From Bacillota bacterium (GTDB lineage Bacteria; Bacillota; Clostridia; Christensenellales; SZUA-584): a stretch of 17,716 nucleotides of DNA. Numbering within the stretch: position 1 is the stretch's first letter; each line of letters begins with the position of its first letter. The translations under genes were made by a program, and so were the position numbers. The stretch lies in the NCBI GenBank assembly GCA_023436525.1, contig JAEZIW010000211.1:1-17716 (forward strand), written 5' to 3'. Of the stretch, positions 7,052-14,031 are shown one piece after another. The notes beneath the pieces were generated by a model, which was not told the DNA's origin, ran no database searches, and saw only the letters and a list, made by a program, of their open reading frames with translations.

Positions 7052-7471
7052 ATGGAAAACAGCATGAAAATTGGGCTGATGTTTCCGCCCGAAAAAGCCG
7101 ATAAGCCCATTGTTACGAATCTTGTGAAGTTCGGGCTCACTTTTAATATATTGCGCGCGACGATTTCCCCGGGAAAAACCGGCAACATCATACTTGAGAT
7201 TTCCGGTACCGATGAAAACTTGCAGCAGAGCCTCGATTATTTAAGAGCCGAGGGCATCGAGGTTATGGTGTACACAGACAGCGTGATTCGTTACGAGGAA
7301 AAATGCATGCATTGCGGTGCGTGCACGTCCGTTTGCCCGTCCGGCGCGCTTGTGATGAACAAAGACACGTGGGAACTTGAGTTTACAATGGACAAATGCC
7401 TGTTGTGCGGGCACTGCGTAAAAGCCTGTCCCGCACGCGCGATCAAAAGCTTTGACGACACACTCATCTGA
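7052..7471 (+). CDS. NIL-domain ferredoxin, electron-transfer partner of the sulfurtransferase
   Basis: This 139-residue protein joins an N-terminal NIL domain (about residues 3-76, ferredoxin-like alpha/beta fold) to two [4Fe-4S] motifs. The first has Cys85, 88, 91 and 95 (CMHCGACTSVCP), the second Cys116, 119, 122 and 126 (CLLCGHCVKACP). This is the architecture of MA1822, required with MA1821 for homocysteine formation; it is thought to supply electrons or handle sulfur for the transferase. NIL domains also occur in MetN methionine transporters, which ties the domain to methionine metabolism. The binding site AGGAG (7038-7042) lies inside the end of the upstream gene, and only one base separates the two, so translation is probably coupled. 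All eight cluster cysteines are present. Confidence 0.94.
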   Translation: MENSMKIGLMFPPEKADKPIVTNLVKFGLTFNILRATISPGKTGNIILEISGTDENLQQSLDYLRAEGIEVMVYTDSVIRYEEKCMHCGACTSVCPSGALVMNKDTWELEFTMDKCLLCGHCVKACPARAIKSFDDTLI

Positions 7472-7502
7472 TACCGGTGGGCCGGATTATTCAAACCGAA
7501 AC

Positions 7503-8210
7503 GTGTACCGGCGGCTCATTGCCATGGGGCTGCCGAGTTTTCATATTCAGCATTTGGAGACAGAGCTGTATATCTGTGCAGACCGGCGGATGGACGAAGC
7601 GGCAGCGAATGCGGTGAAGCATTTGCGAGCGATGCTTGATAAATACATCCTGGCGGATCCGCTTTTTTTAACCAGCCTTGAGCCAATGACCATTGCGGAA
7701 GATGCGCCGGATATTTTGCATATGATGTGCCGTGCGGCAATGGCCGCAAACGTGGGGCCGATGGCCGCCGTGGCCGGCGCCTTTAGTGACTATGTGGGCC
7801 GGGAGCTGCTGAAAACCTCGAAGCAGGTTATCGTGGAAAACGGCGGCGATATATTTATGAAGACGGATAAACCCGCAACCGTGGCGGTGTATGCGGGCAA
7901 CAGCCCGTTGAGCTTAAAGCTCGGCATCGTCGTCGATTCCCGGGAAATGCCGATGTCGGTGTGTACATCATCCGGCACGGTGGGGCCGTCGCTCAGCTTT
8001 GGAAAGGCGGACGCGGCGGTGGTGGTATCGGCGGATGCGTGCCTTGCGGATGCGTGCGCCACGCGGCTTGGCAACGAGGTGAAAACCCCGGCGGACGTAG
8101 CGCATGCGCTGGAGTTGATTATCGGTATAAAGGGTGTTGTCGGCGCGCTGGCGGTTATCGGCGATGTTTGCGGAGCCGCGGGGGCTATCCGGCTGGAAAC
8201 ACTCGGCTGA
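7503..8210 (+). CDS. UPF0280 family protein (COG2122), third member of the homocysteine cluster
   Basis: The family is clear from FLTSLEP, the AAMAANVGPMAAVAGAFSDY block, VENGGDIFM and SSGTVGPSLSFGKADAAVV. It is COG2122/UPF0280, related in fold to ApbE-type flavin transferases; MA1715 of Methanosarcina acetivorans belongs here and is reported to make sulfide assimilation efficient in the same pathway. The start is uncertain. GTG at 7503 gives 235 residues beginning MYRRL, which fits the family's usual N-terminus. The frame is open back to a TTG at 7452, which would overlap the ferredoxin gene by 20 bases and give 252 residues. Neither has a convincing ribosome binding site, so coupling to the upstream gene is likely. 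The biochemical activity of the family is not settled; the context supports a role in sulfur delivery. Confidence 0.88.
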   Translation: MYRRLIAMGLPSFHIQHLETELYICADRRMDEAAANAVKHLRAMLDKYILADPLFLTSLEPMTIAEDAPDILHMMCRAAMAANVGPMAAVAGAFSDYVGRELLKTSKQVIVENGGDIFMKTDKPATVAVYAGNSPLSLKLGIVVDSREMPMSVCTSSGTVGPSLSFGKADAAVVVSADACLADACATRLGNEVKTPADVAHALELIIGIKGVVGALAVIGDVCGAAGAIRLETLG

Positions 8211-8282
8211 CAGCTTGTCATTTGCATACTTGGCAACCCAGACGTATTGGCGGTTGGTGGAACACGTCACGGAGGTATGACT

Positions 8283-9113
8283 ATGAAGAGTATGATGCGC
8301 GGTCATGAAAAGCGGCGCAGGCGAAAAATCGCTTTGGCTGTTGTGTTGATTGCGGTGCCGGTGCTGGCGGCGCTCGTTTGGCTGCTGTTTTTCAGCGGCG
8401 GTGATAAGCTTGCGGTATCATACACACCGGCTGAATCTTCCCCGGCTGCATCCGCGCCGATTGAATCAAATGCCCCGGAGCCAACGCCGGAGGAATCGGT
8501 GCTCGGTGTGTCCACAGTCGAAGCCACTCAAACGAGTACGGGTGATGTTAATGACTGGTGCCTGGTGCTGGTTAACGCGCAGAATAGCCTGCCCGATGGT
8601 TTCGAAGTGAAGCTGACAGAGCTGAAGAACGGACAAGCCGTGGATGAGCGCTGCTATGCCGATCTTCAAAAGATGATGGACGACTGCCGCGCTTCGGGGG
8701 CAAAGCCTTTGATATGCTCGTCGTACCGAACACAGGAGAAACAGCAGGAGCTGTTCGACAACAAGGTGAACAAGCTGAAAGCGCAAGGAGACACCGACGA
8801 TGAGGCCCGCTCAAAAGCGGCACAGGTGATTGCCATACCGGGCACCAGCGAGCACCAAACGGGGCTGGCTGTGGACATCGTGGATATCGACAATCAAAAC
8901 ATGGACGAGACTCAGGAGGATACACCCGCGCAGCAGTGGATGATGAAGAACAGCTGGCAGTACGGATTTGTTTTTCGATATCCGGCTAACAAAACCAACA
9001 TAACCGGCATTTCATATGAGTCGTGGCATTACCGTTATGTGGGCAGGAAAGCGGCGCAGGCCATGTATGAGCAGGGGCTTTGCTTAGAGGAGTACCTGGC
9101 TCAGCTGCAGTGA
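8283..9113 (+). CDS. VanY-type D-alanyl-D-alanine carboxypeptidase, membrane-anchored
   Basis: This zinc peptidase should trim the terminal D-alanine from peptidoglycan stem peptides outside the cell. The ATG at 8283 is preferred over ATG 8277 because GGAGGT at 8271-8276 touches the latter but is 6 bases from the former. The 276-residue protein has a basic N-terminus (KRRRRK), one membrane segment at about 16-37, and a Ser/Pro/Glu-rich linker to about 85. The VanY domain follows, with SSYRT at 146-150, SEHQTGLAVDIVD at 189-201 (zinc ligands His191 and Asp198) and ESWHYRYVG at 246-254 (catalytic Glu246, ligand His249). All key residues are present. No vancomycin-resistance genes are nearby, so a housekeeping wall-maturation role is more likely than resistance. 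Confidence 0.94.
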   Translation: MKSMMRGHEKRRRRKIALAVVLIAVPVLAALVWLLFFSGGDKLAVSYTPAESSPAASAPIESNAPEPTPEESVLGVSTVEATQTSTGDVNDWCLVLVNAQNSLPDGFEVKLTELKNGQAVDERCYADLQKMMDDCRASGAKPLICSSYRTQEKQQELFDNKVNKLKAQGDTDDEARSKAAQVIAIPGTSEHQTGLAVDIVDIDNQNMDETQEDTPAQQWMMKNSWQYGFVFRYPANKTNITGISYESWHYRYVGRKAAQAMYEQGLCLEEYLAQLQ

Positions 9114-9168
9114 CAAGTGAAGAAAAGAGCCCGTGCTTCAAGGTCTGATCCGCAAAAGCCCTTATCCA

Positions 9169-9197
9169 TTGCATTTTTACAGGTTTGGATGTAAAAT
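9169..9197 (+). promoter_or_regulatory. Candidate promoter of sua5, very close to its start codon
   Basis: TTGCAT (9169-9174), a 17-base spacer, and TAAAAT (9192-9197). The ATG of sua5 is at 9208, so a transcript starting 6-8 bases after the -10 would have almost no leader, matching the lack of a ribosome binding site there. Confidence 0.5.
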
Positions 9198-9207
9198 AGA
9201 CAATCAG

Positions 9208-10233
9208 ATGATATTGGATATACGTGATGAGTATCATAATAACATAGAACAAGCAGCAGAGGCGATTCGCGGCGGCTCGCTTGTCGGCATGCCGACCGAA
9301 ACGGTTTACGGACTTGCGGCGGATGCGTTTAACGAGCAGGCGGTGGCCGCCATATTCGATATGAAGGGCCGCCCGCAGGACAATCCGCTGATTGTGCATG
9401 TGGACAGCGTCCCCATGGCGAACGAGCTGGGTGAACTGACGGAGCAGGCGATGGTGCTGGCATCGGCATTCTGGCCGGGGCCGCTCACCATGGTGGTAAA
9501 GAGCACCGGCCAATTGCCTGTGAGTGTAAGCGCGGGGCTTCATACGGTGGGCCTGCGTATGCCTGACTGTGACGCAGCGCTGAGCCTGATATCGGCTTCC
9601 GGCGTGCCTATTGCGGCACCCAGCGCGAATAAATCCGGCAGCCCGAGCCCCACAACGGCGGCGCACGTGGCGGCGGATTTTGGCGAAGGCCTGCTGATTC
9701 TCGATGCGGGCGAATGCCGTATCGGCCTTGAATCCACCGTGATTGACTTGACGCAGGAAACCCCTGTGATACTGCGGCCGGGTGCGGTGACGCAGCAGAT
9801 GATTGAAGAGCACATCGGCAAGGTGAACTGCGCGGCGGCATTTGAGCCGTTTGACGGCGACAAACCGGCGGCTCCGGGCATGAAATACCGCCATTACGCG
9901 CCCAAGGCAGCAATGACGGTGGTGGAGGGGCTCAGCGCCTCCGTAACCGAGGCCATCAAATATCTGTATGACAAGGACTTAAAAAAGGGTGAAACCCCGC
10001 TGATACTTGCCGCCAGAGAAAACAAAAAGTATTATGGCAAACGCGACATCAAAGAAACGGGCAGCATCAAAGACGCGGGAGAAGCGGCAAAAAGCATTTA
10101 TGCGCTACTCAGATGCGCAGACGACGAAGGGTTTTCAAAGATATACTTTGAAGCCGTACCCAAAACGGGAATTGGGTTTGCCGTGATGAACAGGGTTTAT
10201 AAAGCGGCAGCTTATAATATAGTGAAAGTGTAG
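9208..10233 (+). CDS. sua5: L-threonylcarbamoyladenylate synthase, Sua5 type
   Basis: Sua5 makes threonylcarbamoyl-AMP from threonine, bicarbonate and ATP, the first step of the t6A modification at position 37 of ANN-decoding tRNAs. The ATG at 9208 is chosen because the product then begins MILDI, like other Sua5 proteins; the frame is open to a GTG at 9133, but that extension matches nothing known. The 341-residue length is that of the two-domain Sua5 rather than the shorter TsaC. The YrdC domain shows PTETVYGLAAD (29-39), KGRPQDNPLIVHV (53-65), APSANKSGSPSPT (137-149) and LESTVID (174-180). PGMKYRHYAPKA (223-234) is the linker that closes over the active site, followed by the C-terminal Sua5 domain. 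A YwlE-type gene follows at 10250, the order seen in Bacillus (ywlC, ywlE). Confidence 0.95.
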   Translation: MILDIRDEYHNNIEQAAEAIRGGSLVGMPTETVYGLAADAFNEQAVAAIFDMKGRPQDNPLIVHVDSVPMANELGELTEQAMVLASAFWPGPLTMVVKSTGQLPVSVSAGLHTVGLRMPDCDAALSLISASGVPIAAPSANKSGSPSPTTAAHVAADFGEGLLILDAGECRIGLESTVIDLTQETPVILRPGAVTQQMIEEHIGKVNCAAAFEPFDGDKPAAPGMKYRHYAPKAAMTVVEGLSASVTEAIKYLYDKDLKKGETPLILAARENKKYYGKRDIKETGSIKDAGEAAKSIYALLRCADDEGFSKIYFEAVPKTGIGFAVMNRVYKAAAYNIVKV

Positions 10234-10249
10234 GAGGGTTAAAAAAGTA

Positions 10250-10732
10250 ATGAACGTTCTTTTTGTGTGTACCGGAAATACATGCAGAAGCCCCATGGCG
10301 GAAGAACTGGCAGACGACGCAGCAGGCCGAAGTACGCACTTAAAAGACATGTCGTTTCAATCGGCCGGTACGTTTGCCTGTGAGGGAACGCCCGCATCTG
10401 CTGAGGCAGTGGAGGTGTTGGCCGAGATTGGATTGGATATTGACAGGCACAGGGCGCAGCAGTTCGACAGAGAGCTGGCGCAGTGGGCCGACATCATACT
10501 CGCGATGGAAGCGAGACATATAGAAGAAATGGAAGCGATGGCACCCGACCAGGAGAGCAAGATGCATACGCTGCGCGGGTTCGCGCAGGGTGTTGATGGT
10601 TACCCGGGTGAAGCCGGTTACGATGTGATGGATCCGTATCGGGAACCGGTGGAGGAATACCGCAAAGCGCGTGATCAGATAAAGGAAGCCGTTGAACAGG
10701 TTCTCAACAGAATAGAAAAAGAAGCGAAATAG
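10250..10732 (+). CDS. ywlE: Low-molecular-weight phosphatase, YwlE-type (likely protein-arginine phosphatase)
   Basis: This 160-residue cytoplasmic enzyme has the low-molecular-weight phosphatase fold. AGGAGGG at 10232-10238, overlapping the sua5 stop codon, precedes the ATG by 11 bases. The P-loop CTGNTCRS spans residues 7-14, with nucleophile Cys7 and Arg13. The general acid is Asp128 in DPYREPVEEY. Thr11 in the loop is the feature that in Bacillus YwlE favours phospho-arginine; tyrosine phosphatases of the family usually have Ile there. YwlE reverses McsB arginine phosphorylation, which marks proteins for ClpCP. No McsB is in this window, so the arginine assignment rests on the residue and on synteny with sua5. 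A tyrosine phosphatase activity remains possible. Confidence 0.92.
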   Translation: MNVLFVCTGNTCRSPMAEELADDAAGRSTHLKDMSFQSAGTFACEGTPASAEAVEVLAEIGLDIDRHRAQQFDRELAQWADIILAMEARHIEEMEAMAPDQESKMHTLRGFAQGVDGYPGEAGYDVMDPYREPVEEYRKARDQIKEAVEQVLNRIEKEAK

Positions 10733-10739
10733 CAGCACG

Positions 10740-10772
10740 GCGGCGCAGAACAAATTGCGCCGCTTTTTGTTT
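10740..10772 (+). terminator. Rho-independent terminator of sua5-ywlE
   Basis: GCGGCGCA (10740-10747) pairs perfectly with TGCGCCGC (10756-10763) around an 8-base loop, followed by TTTTTGTTTT. It begins 8 bases after the ywlE stop codon. Confidence 0.94.
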
Positions 10773-10776
10773 TAAA

Positions 10777-10844
10777 AGAATCTGTTAATCGGCAATTGAA
10801 AGACAACAGATTCTTCATCCGGCGAAAGCCGACTCAGAATCATC
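10777..10844 (-). repeat. Inverted-repeat element, family B, copy A (minus orientation, apparently truncated)
   Basis: Read on the minus strand, this stretch runs from GATGATTCTGAGTCGGC to GAAGAATCTGTT and matches copy C at 11070 over about 38 bases with few differences. It also carries a perfect 10-bp inverted repeat: AGAATCTGTT (10777-10786) and AACAGATTCT (10805-10814). Only one GTCATTCTGA-like end is present, so the other half seems lost against the ywlE terminator. Confidence 0.65.
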
Positions 10845-10885
10845 ATGCACTATCGCTCCACAGAAACGAAAAAGTTACAGCAGGC

Positions 10886-10988
10886 GTCATTCTGAACGAG
10901 TGTAGCAAAGTGACTACGAAGTGGAAAAGAATCTGTCTCAACAGATCCTGGGCCACCACGTAGTCGTCGCTTCGCTTCTCAGTATGAC
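10886..10988 (+). repeat. Inverted-repeat element, family B, copy B
   Basis: The ends are inverted copies: GTCATTCTGA (10886-10895) and TCAGTATGAC (10979-10988), 9 of 10 matching. Inside, GACTACG (10912-10918) faces CGTAGTC (10959-10965), and GAATCTGT (10929-10936) faces ACAGATCC (10941-10948), so most of the 103 bases can fold into one long hairpin. Elements beginning GTCATTCTGAG and carrying AAGAATCT are widely scattered in bacterial genomes (general knowledge, not searched). Confidence 0.75.
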
Positions 10989-11069
10989 AAAGAAGATTTT
11001 TCACAGAAATGAAAATCAAAAGACAACATCTATACGGTCATTCGTGTTTGCATTACAGTGACGAGTTTC

Positions 11070-11253
11070 GTCATTCTGAGTACGGCTGTTGCCGTGCGAA
11101 GAATCTGTTTGTGTTTTTCAAAGGCCGATTAAAATATCCTGATACACTGTTGGATGTTGCCGCTAGCTCCTCGCGACGAAGTGAACTGAAATCTCATGTT
11201 AAAAGCGTATTGCCATGGGATTCCTCCACTTGCTTACGCTCGGTCGGAATGAC
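11070..11253 (+). repeat. Inverted-repeat element, family B, copy C
   Basis: The ends are GTCATTCTGA (11070-11079) and TCGGAATGAC (11244-11253), inverted with 9 of 10 matching. GAAGAATCTGTTTG near 11097-11110 is the shared internal block. At 184 bases it is longer than copy B and has extra central sequence. The frame open across 11009-11305 runs through it and is not a credible gene. Confidence 0.7.
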
Positions 11254-11435
11254 ACGAAGGAACTCTGTCAGCATCAAAAAACAGAAATTTTGTTGTCATT
11301 TATGACAGGCATTTTGTATCGAAAGTATGAGCTTCTCCTCAAAGGAAATGCCTAAAATGGCGACGTATGATTAAGAAAAACGCATTCCATTGAAGAAAAA
11401 CCCCAACGCGCCGGTGGTAACTGTTGGCAATGCTG

Positions 11436-11465
11436 TTGGACAGACCGGTACATGCATAGTATAAT
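11436..11465 (+). promoter_or_regulatory. Promoter of the penicillin-binding protein operon
   Basis: TTGGAC (11436-11441), an 18-base spacer, and a perfect TATAAT (11460-11465). Transcription would begin near 11472, just before the GGAGG at 11474-11478, giving a very short leader to ATG 11487. Confidence 0.82.
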
Positions 11466-11486
11466 ACGCGCGTGGAGGATGAACGC

Positions 11487-13544
11487 ATGCGCATGCTAAA
11501 GTTTCTGGTCTGTCTGCTCGTCACGGTGTTGGCGCTGTCTGCCTGCAGCGGCGTTAAGCAGCCGGTATACGACCTGAGCGGATGGGTAAACGCGCTGACC
11601 GCAATGGATTATGAAGCCATGTGGAACCATGCCGACCCGGCTGTCACGATTGACAAAGACGGCTTTATTAAAAAGTATGATGACATATTCAAAGGCCTCG
11701 GCGTAAAAGAAATAACGGTTGACAATGTTACAGGGCCGGATGAAAACGGCCGCTTCACATACACAGCCACATACAAAACACAGGATTACGGCGATTTTAC
11801 CAATACATATTCGCTTCAGATGGTGGACAGCAATAAAGGTTGTTTTGTTTTCTGGAACTATTCGCTGATTTTTCCGGAGATGGAGTCCGGCGCATCTGTG
11901 CGCATACGCACCCAAAAAGCAACGCGCGGAGAGATTTTTGCGGCAGACGGCACGCTGCTGGCACGCAACACGTATGCCGATACGCTCTATTTGGATGTGA
12001 CCAAGATGAAGGATATCATGCAGGTGGCCAAGGTGGTCTGCCCGCTGACTGGCATGACACCGCCCGAACTGGCGGGCATCATCCGCAAGGCTGTAAAATC
12101 AAAACAGGCGATTACGAAGCTGGATGCATTTGCCCCCGGGGTGCTGACGGCGGAGGAAAAACAGAGTGTTCTGGCTGTGCCGGGGCTTGGTATCGACGAC
12201 AAAATGTACACGCCGATACGAGACTACCCGCTTAAGGAAAGCGCCGCGCATATCGTCGGCTATACCGGATTCGTGGACAAGGAAGATTTGCCCGAGGGTT
12301 ACGACGATTCGGATCGCGTGGGCGTGGCGGGGCTGGAAGCCGCTTTTGAAACGCAGCTGCGCGGCAAGAACGGAAAGATAATATATATAGAAGACAAATG
12401 GGGCAAAAACATTCGCACGCTGTGGGAAGACCCGATGGAGCAAGGGCAGGACTTAAGGCTGACGATTAAGCCGAATCTGCAGCAAAGAGCGTATCAGGCA
12501 TTGGCAAGCCACCTCAATCTGGAGGAAGGCCAGTCGGGTGCGGCCATTGTGATGAACGCGGATACCGGCGATGTGGAAGCGCTAACGTCTTTTCCGTCGT
12601 ATGATAACAATGTGTTCACGTTCAGTCTGACTGACGATATGTTCAACTATTTATTTAAAAACAAATATAAGCCGCTTTTGTCATTGGCAACGCAAGAATG
12701 GTATCCGCCGGGCAGTGTGATCAAGCCGTTCTCGGCAACGGCGGCGCTGGAGGCGGGTATGATTACGCCTGACAGCGAATTTGACGGGGTGATTGAGGAC
12801 AATGAGTGGAAGCCCGAGGACAAAAACATCAGGGTTAAGCGAATTAACGATAAAGCGGGCTCGCCTTTAAAATTGCAGAATGCCATGAAGTCATCCGACA
12901 ATATCTTTTTCGCTTGGGCGGCGCTGAATCTCGGGGCTGAAAAGCTGATGGACTACTATGAGCGCATCGGTTTTAATATGGAGGTGCCGTTTGATCTGCC
13001 GGTAAAAACATCGAGCGATTTGAACACGGGCTCGATGATGTCGAATCAGATGCTGGCCGATATGGGCTACGGGCAAGGTCAGCTTGTTATATCGCCATTG
13101 CAGATGACCGCGATGTACACGGCCTTTGCGAACAAAACCGGCAGCATTATGCAGCCGGTGCTTGTGAAGAAAATATGCCGCACCGATGGCACGGAGTATG
13201 TGACGCTGAGCCAAAAGGAACCGACGGTTTGGATTCAAGATGCTGTTTCGCAAAGCAGTCTCACGATATTAACCCCCATGTTGAAAGAGGTCATCGATCG
13301 TGGAACGGGATATGCGGTGCGGCATCAAACAGACGAGCTTCATCAGGGCAATCAGCTGCCCTTTCCGATGGCGGGCAAAACGGGCACGGCGCAGATGGGC
13401 AACGATAAAGCGCGCGAGATATCATGGTTTGTGTGCTACTGGATGGAAGGTAATTACAACCGACTGGTGATGGTGATGGTGGATGTGGCGACCGAAAAAG
13501 GCCCTGTGAAATTCGCGATTGCGAACGAACTGTTGGCACCATAA
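11487..13544 (+). CDS. Class B penicillin-binding protein with MecA N-terminal domain, predicted lipoprotein
   Basis: This transpeptidase cross-links peptidoglycan outside the membrane. ATG 11487 is chosen because GGAGG (11474-11478) lies 8 bases upstream. The 685-residue protein begins with signal sequence MRMLKFLVCLLVTVLALSAC, where LSAC is a lipobox and Cys20 the likely lipid anchor. Residues about 25-130 form an NTF2-like MecA_N domain, 135-320 the PBP dimerisation domain (TRGEIFAADGTLLARN), and 350-680 the transpeptidase. Its active-site motifs are SVIK at 410-413, SDN at 470-472 and KTGT at 631-634. MecA_N occurs in Staphylococcus PBP2a and Bacillus PbpC; membership alone does not show beta-lactam resistance. 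It heads a four-gene run and ends in three TAA triplets. Confidence 0.95.
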   Translation: MRMLKFLVCLLVTVLALSACSGVKQPVYDLSGWVNALTAMDYEAMWNHADPAVTIDKDGFIKKYDDIFKGLGVKEITVDNVTGPDENGRFTYTATYKTQDYGDFTNTYSLQMVDSNKGCFVFWNYSLIFPEMESGASVRIRTQKATRGEIFAADGTLLARNTYADTLYLDVTKMKDIMQVAKVVCPLTGMTPPELAGIIRKAVKSKQAITKLDAFAPGVLTAEEKQSVLAVPGLGIDDKMYTPIRDYPLKESAAHIVGYTGFVDKEDLPEGYDDSDRVGVAGLEAAFETQLRGKNGKIIYIEDKWGKNIRTLWEDPMEQGQDLRLTIKPNLQQRAYQALASHLNLEEGQSGAAIVMNADTGDVEALTSFPSYDNNVFTFSLTDDMFNYLFKNKYKPLLSLATQEWYPPGSVIKPFSATAALEAGMITPDSEFDGVIEDNEWKPEDKNIRVKRINDKAGSPLKLQNAMKSSDNIFFAWAALNLGAEKLMDYYERIGFNMEVPFDLPVKTSSDLNTGSMMSNQMLADMGYGQGQLVISPLQMTAMYTAFANKTGSIMQPVLVKKICRTDGTEYVTLSQKEPTVWIQDAVSQSSLTILTPMLKEVIDRGTGYAVRHQTDELHQGNQLPFPMAGKTGTAQMGNDKAREISWFVCYWMEGNYNRLVMVMVDVATEKGPVKFAIANELLAP

Positions 13545-13561
13545 TAATAAGAGGAGGACTT

Positions 13562-14023
13562 ATGATTACAAGTGCATTTATACCCGGCACAGAGGATTTA
13601 ACCGAACCGTTTGCCGTGCGCAGAGAGGTTTTTATTGAGGAGCAGCAGATTCCGGAGCAGGAGGAATTTGACGAATTCGATACGACGGCGTTGCATCTGA
13701 TTGTGTATGTGGATGAGCAGACGGCCGCCACGGGACGAATTTGGCACGACGGCAAGAGTTTTCGCATCGGGCGGCTGGCGGTGCTCAAAAAGTTCCGCGG
13801 TCAGAAGATCGGCGATTTGGCGCTGCGGCTGTTGCTTTACAAAGCGTTTTCAACGGGTGCACAAACGGTTGAGATCAGCGCGCAGACGTACATCATGCCG
13901 CTGTATCGTAAATTCGGGTTTAAAGAATACGGCGATGAATATTTGGATGGCGGCCTGCCGCATATGGTGATGAAAGTGAATAAGGACGAGGTTATCTACC
14001 CGTCGGCCTGTGGGCAGCATTAA
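13562..14023 (+). CDS. GNAT family N-acetyltransferase (YjcF/ElaA-like)
   Basis: This 153-residue cytoplasmic protein has the GNAT fold and should move an acetyl group from acetyl-CoA to an unknown amine. GAGGAGG at 13551-13557 precedes the ATG. The N-terminal VRREVFIEEQQIP (19-31) is typical of this subgroup. The acetyl-CoA pyrophosphate loop is RGQKIGDLA at 79-87, preceded by the strand IGRLAVLKKF. HLIVYVDE and SAQTYIMPLYRKFGF (107-120) match YjcF/ElaA-like proteins, whose substrates are largely unknown. It lies 17 bases after the penicillin-binding protein stop and 8 bases before the thioesterase gene, so it is probably co-transcribed. The family is sure; the substrate is not. Confidence 0.92.
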   Translation: MITSAFIPGTEDLTEPFAVRREVFIEEQQIPEQEEFDEFDTTALHLIVYVDEQTAATGRIWHDGKSFRIGRLAVLKKFRGQKIGDLALRLLLYKAFSTGAQTVEISAQTYIMPLYRKFGFKEYGDEYLDGGLPHMVMKVNKDEVIYPSACGQH

Positions 14024-14031
14024 GGAGAAAC

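Larger units (their letters stand above)
10773..11435. other. Gene-free stretch holding the family B repeat cluster
   Basis: About 660 bases separate the ywlE terminator from the promoter of the penicillin-binding protein gene. They hold three family B elements and, at 11294-11306, a short inverted pair TGTCAT/ATGACA. I see no tRNA, known small RNA or gene with a ribosome binding site. The only frame of note (11009-11305) lacks a binding site and a plausible protein. Confidence 0.7.

Noticed and set aside
8222..8250. Possible promoter TTGCAT-17-TATTGG before the VanY-type gene
   Set aside because: The -10 matches only 3 of 6 consensus bases. The gene may be read through from the homocysteine operon, since no terminator lies between.
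8283..9113. Vancomycin-resistance function for the VanY-type peptidase
   Set aside because: No vanS, vanR, vanH, vanA or vanX-like gene is in the window; VanY-family enzymes are common housekeeping carboxypeptidases.
11009..11305. 98-codon open frame on the plus strand
   Set aside because: It runs through a family B repeat, lacks a ribosome binding site, and its product has no protein-like pattern.
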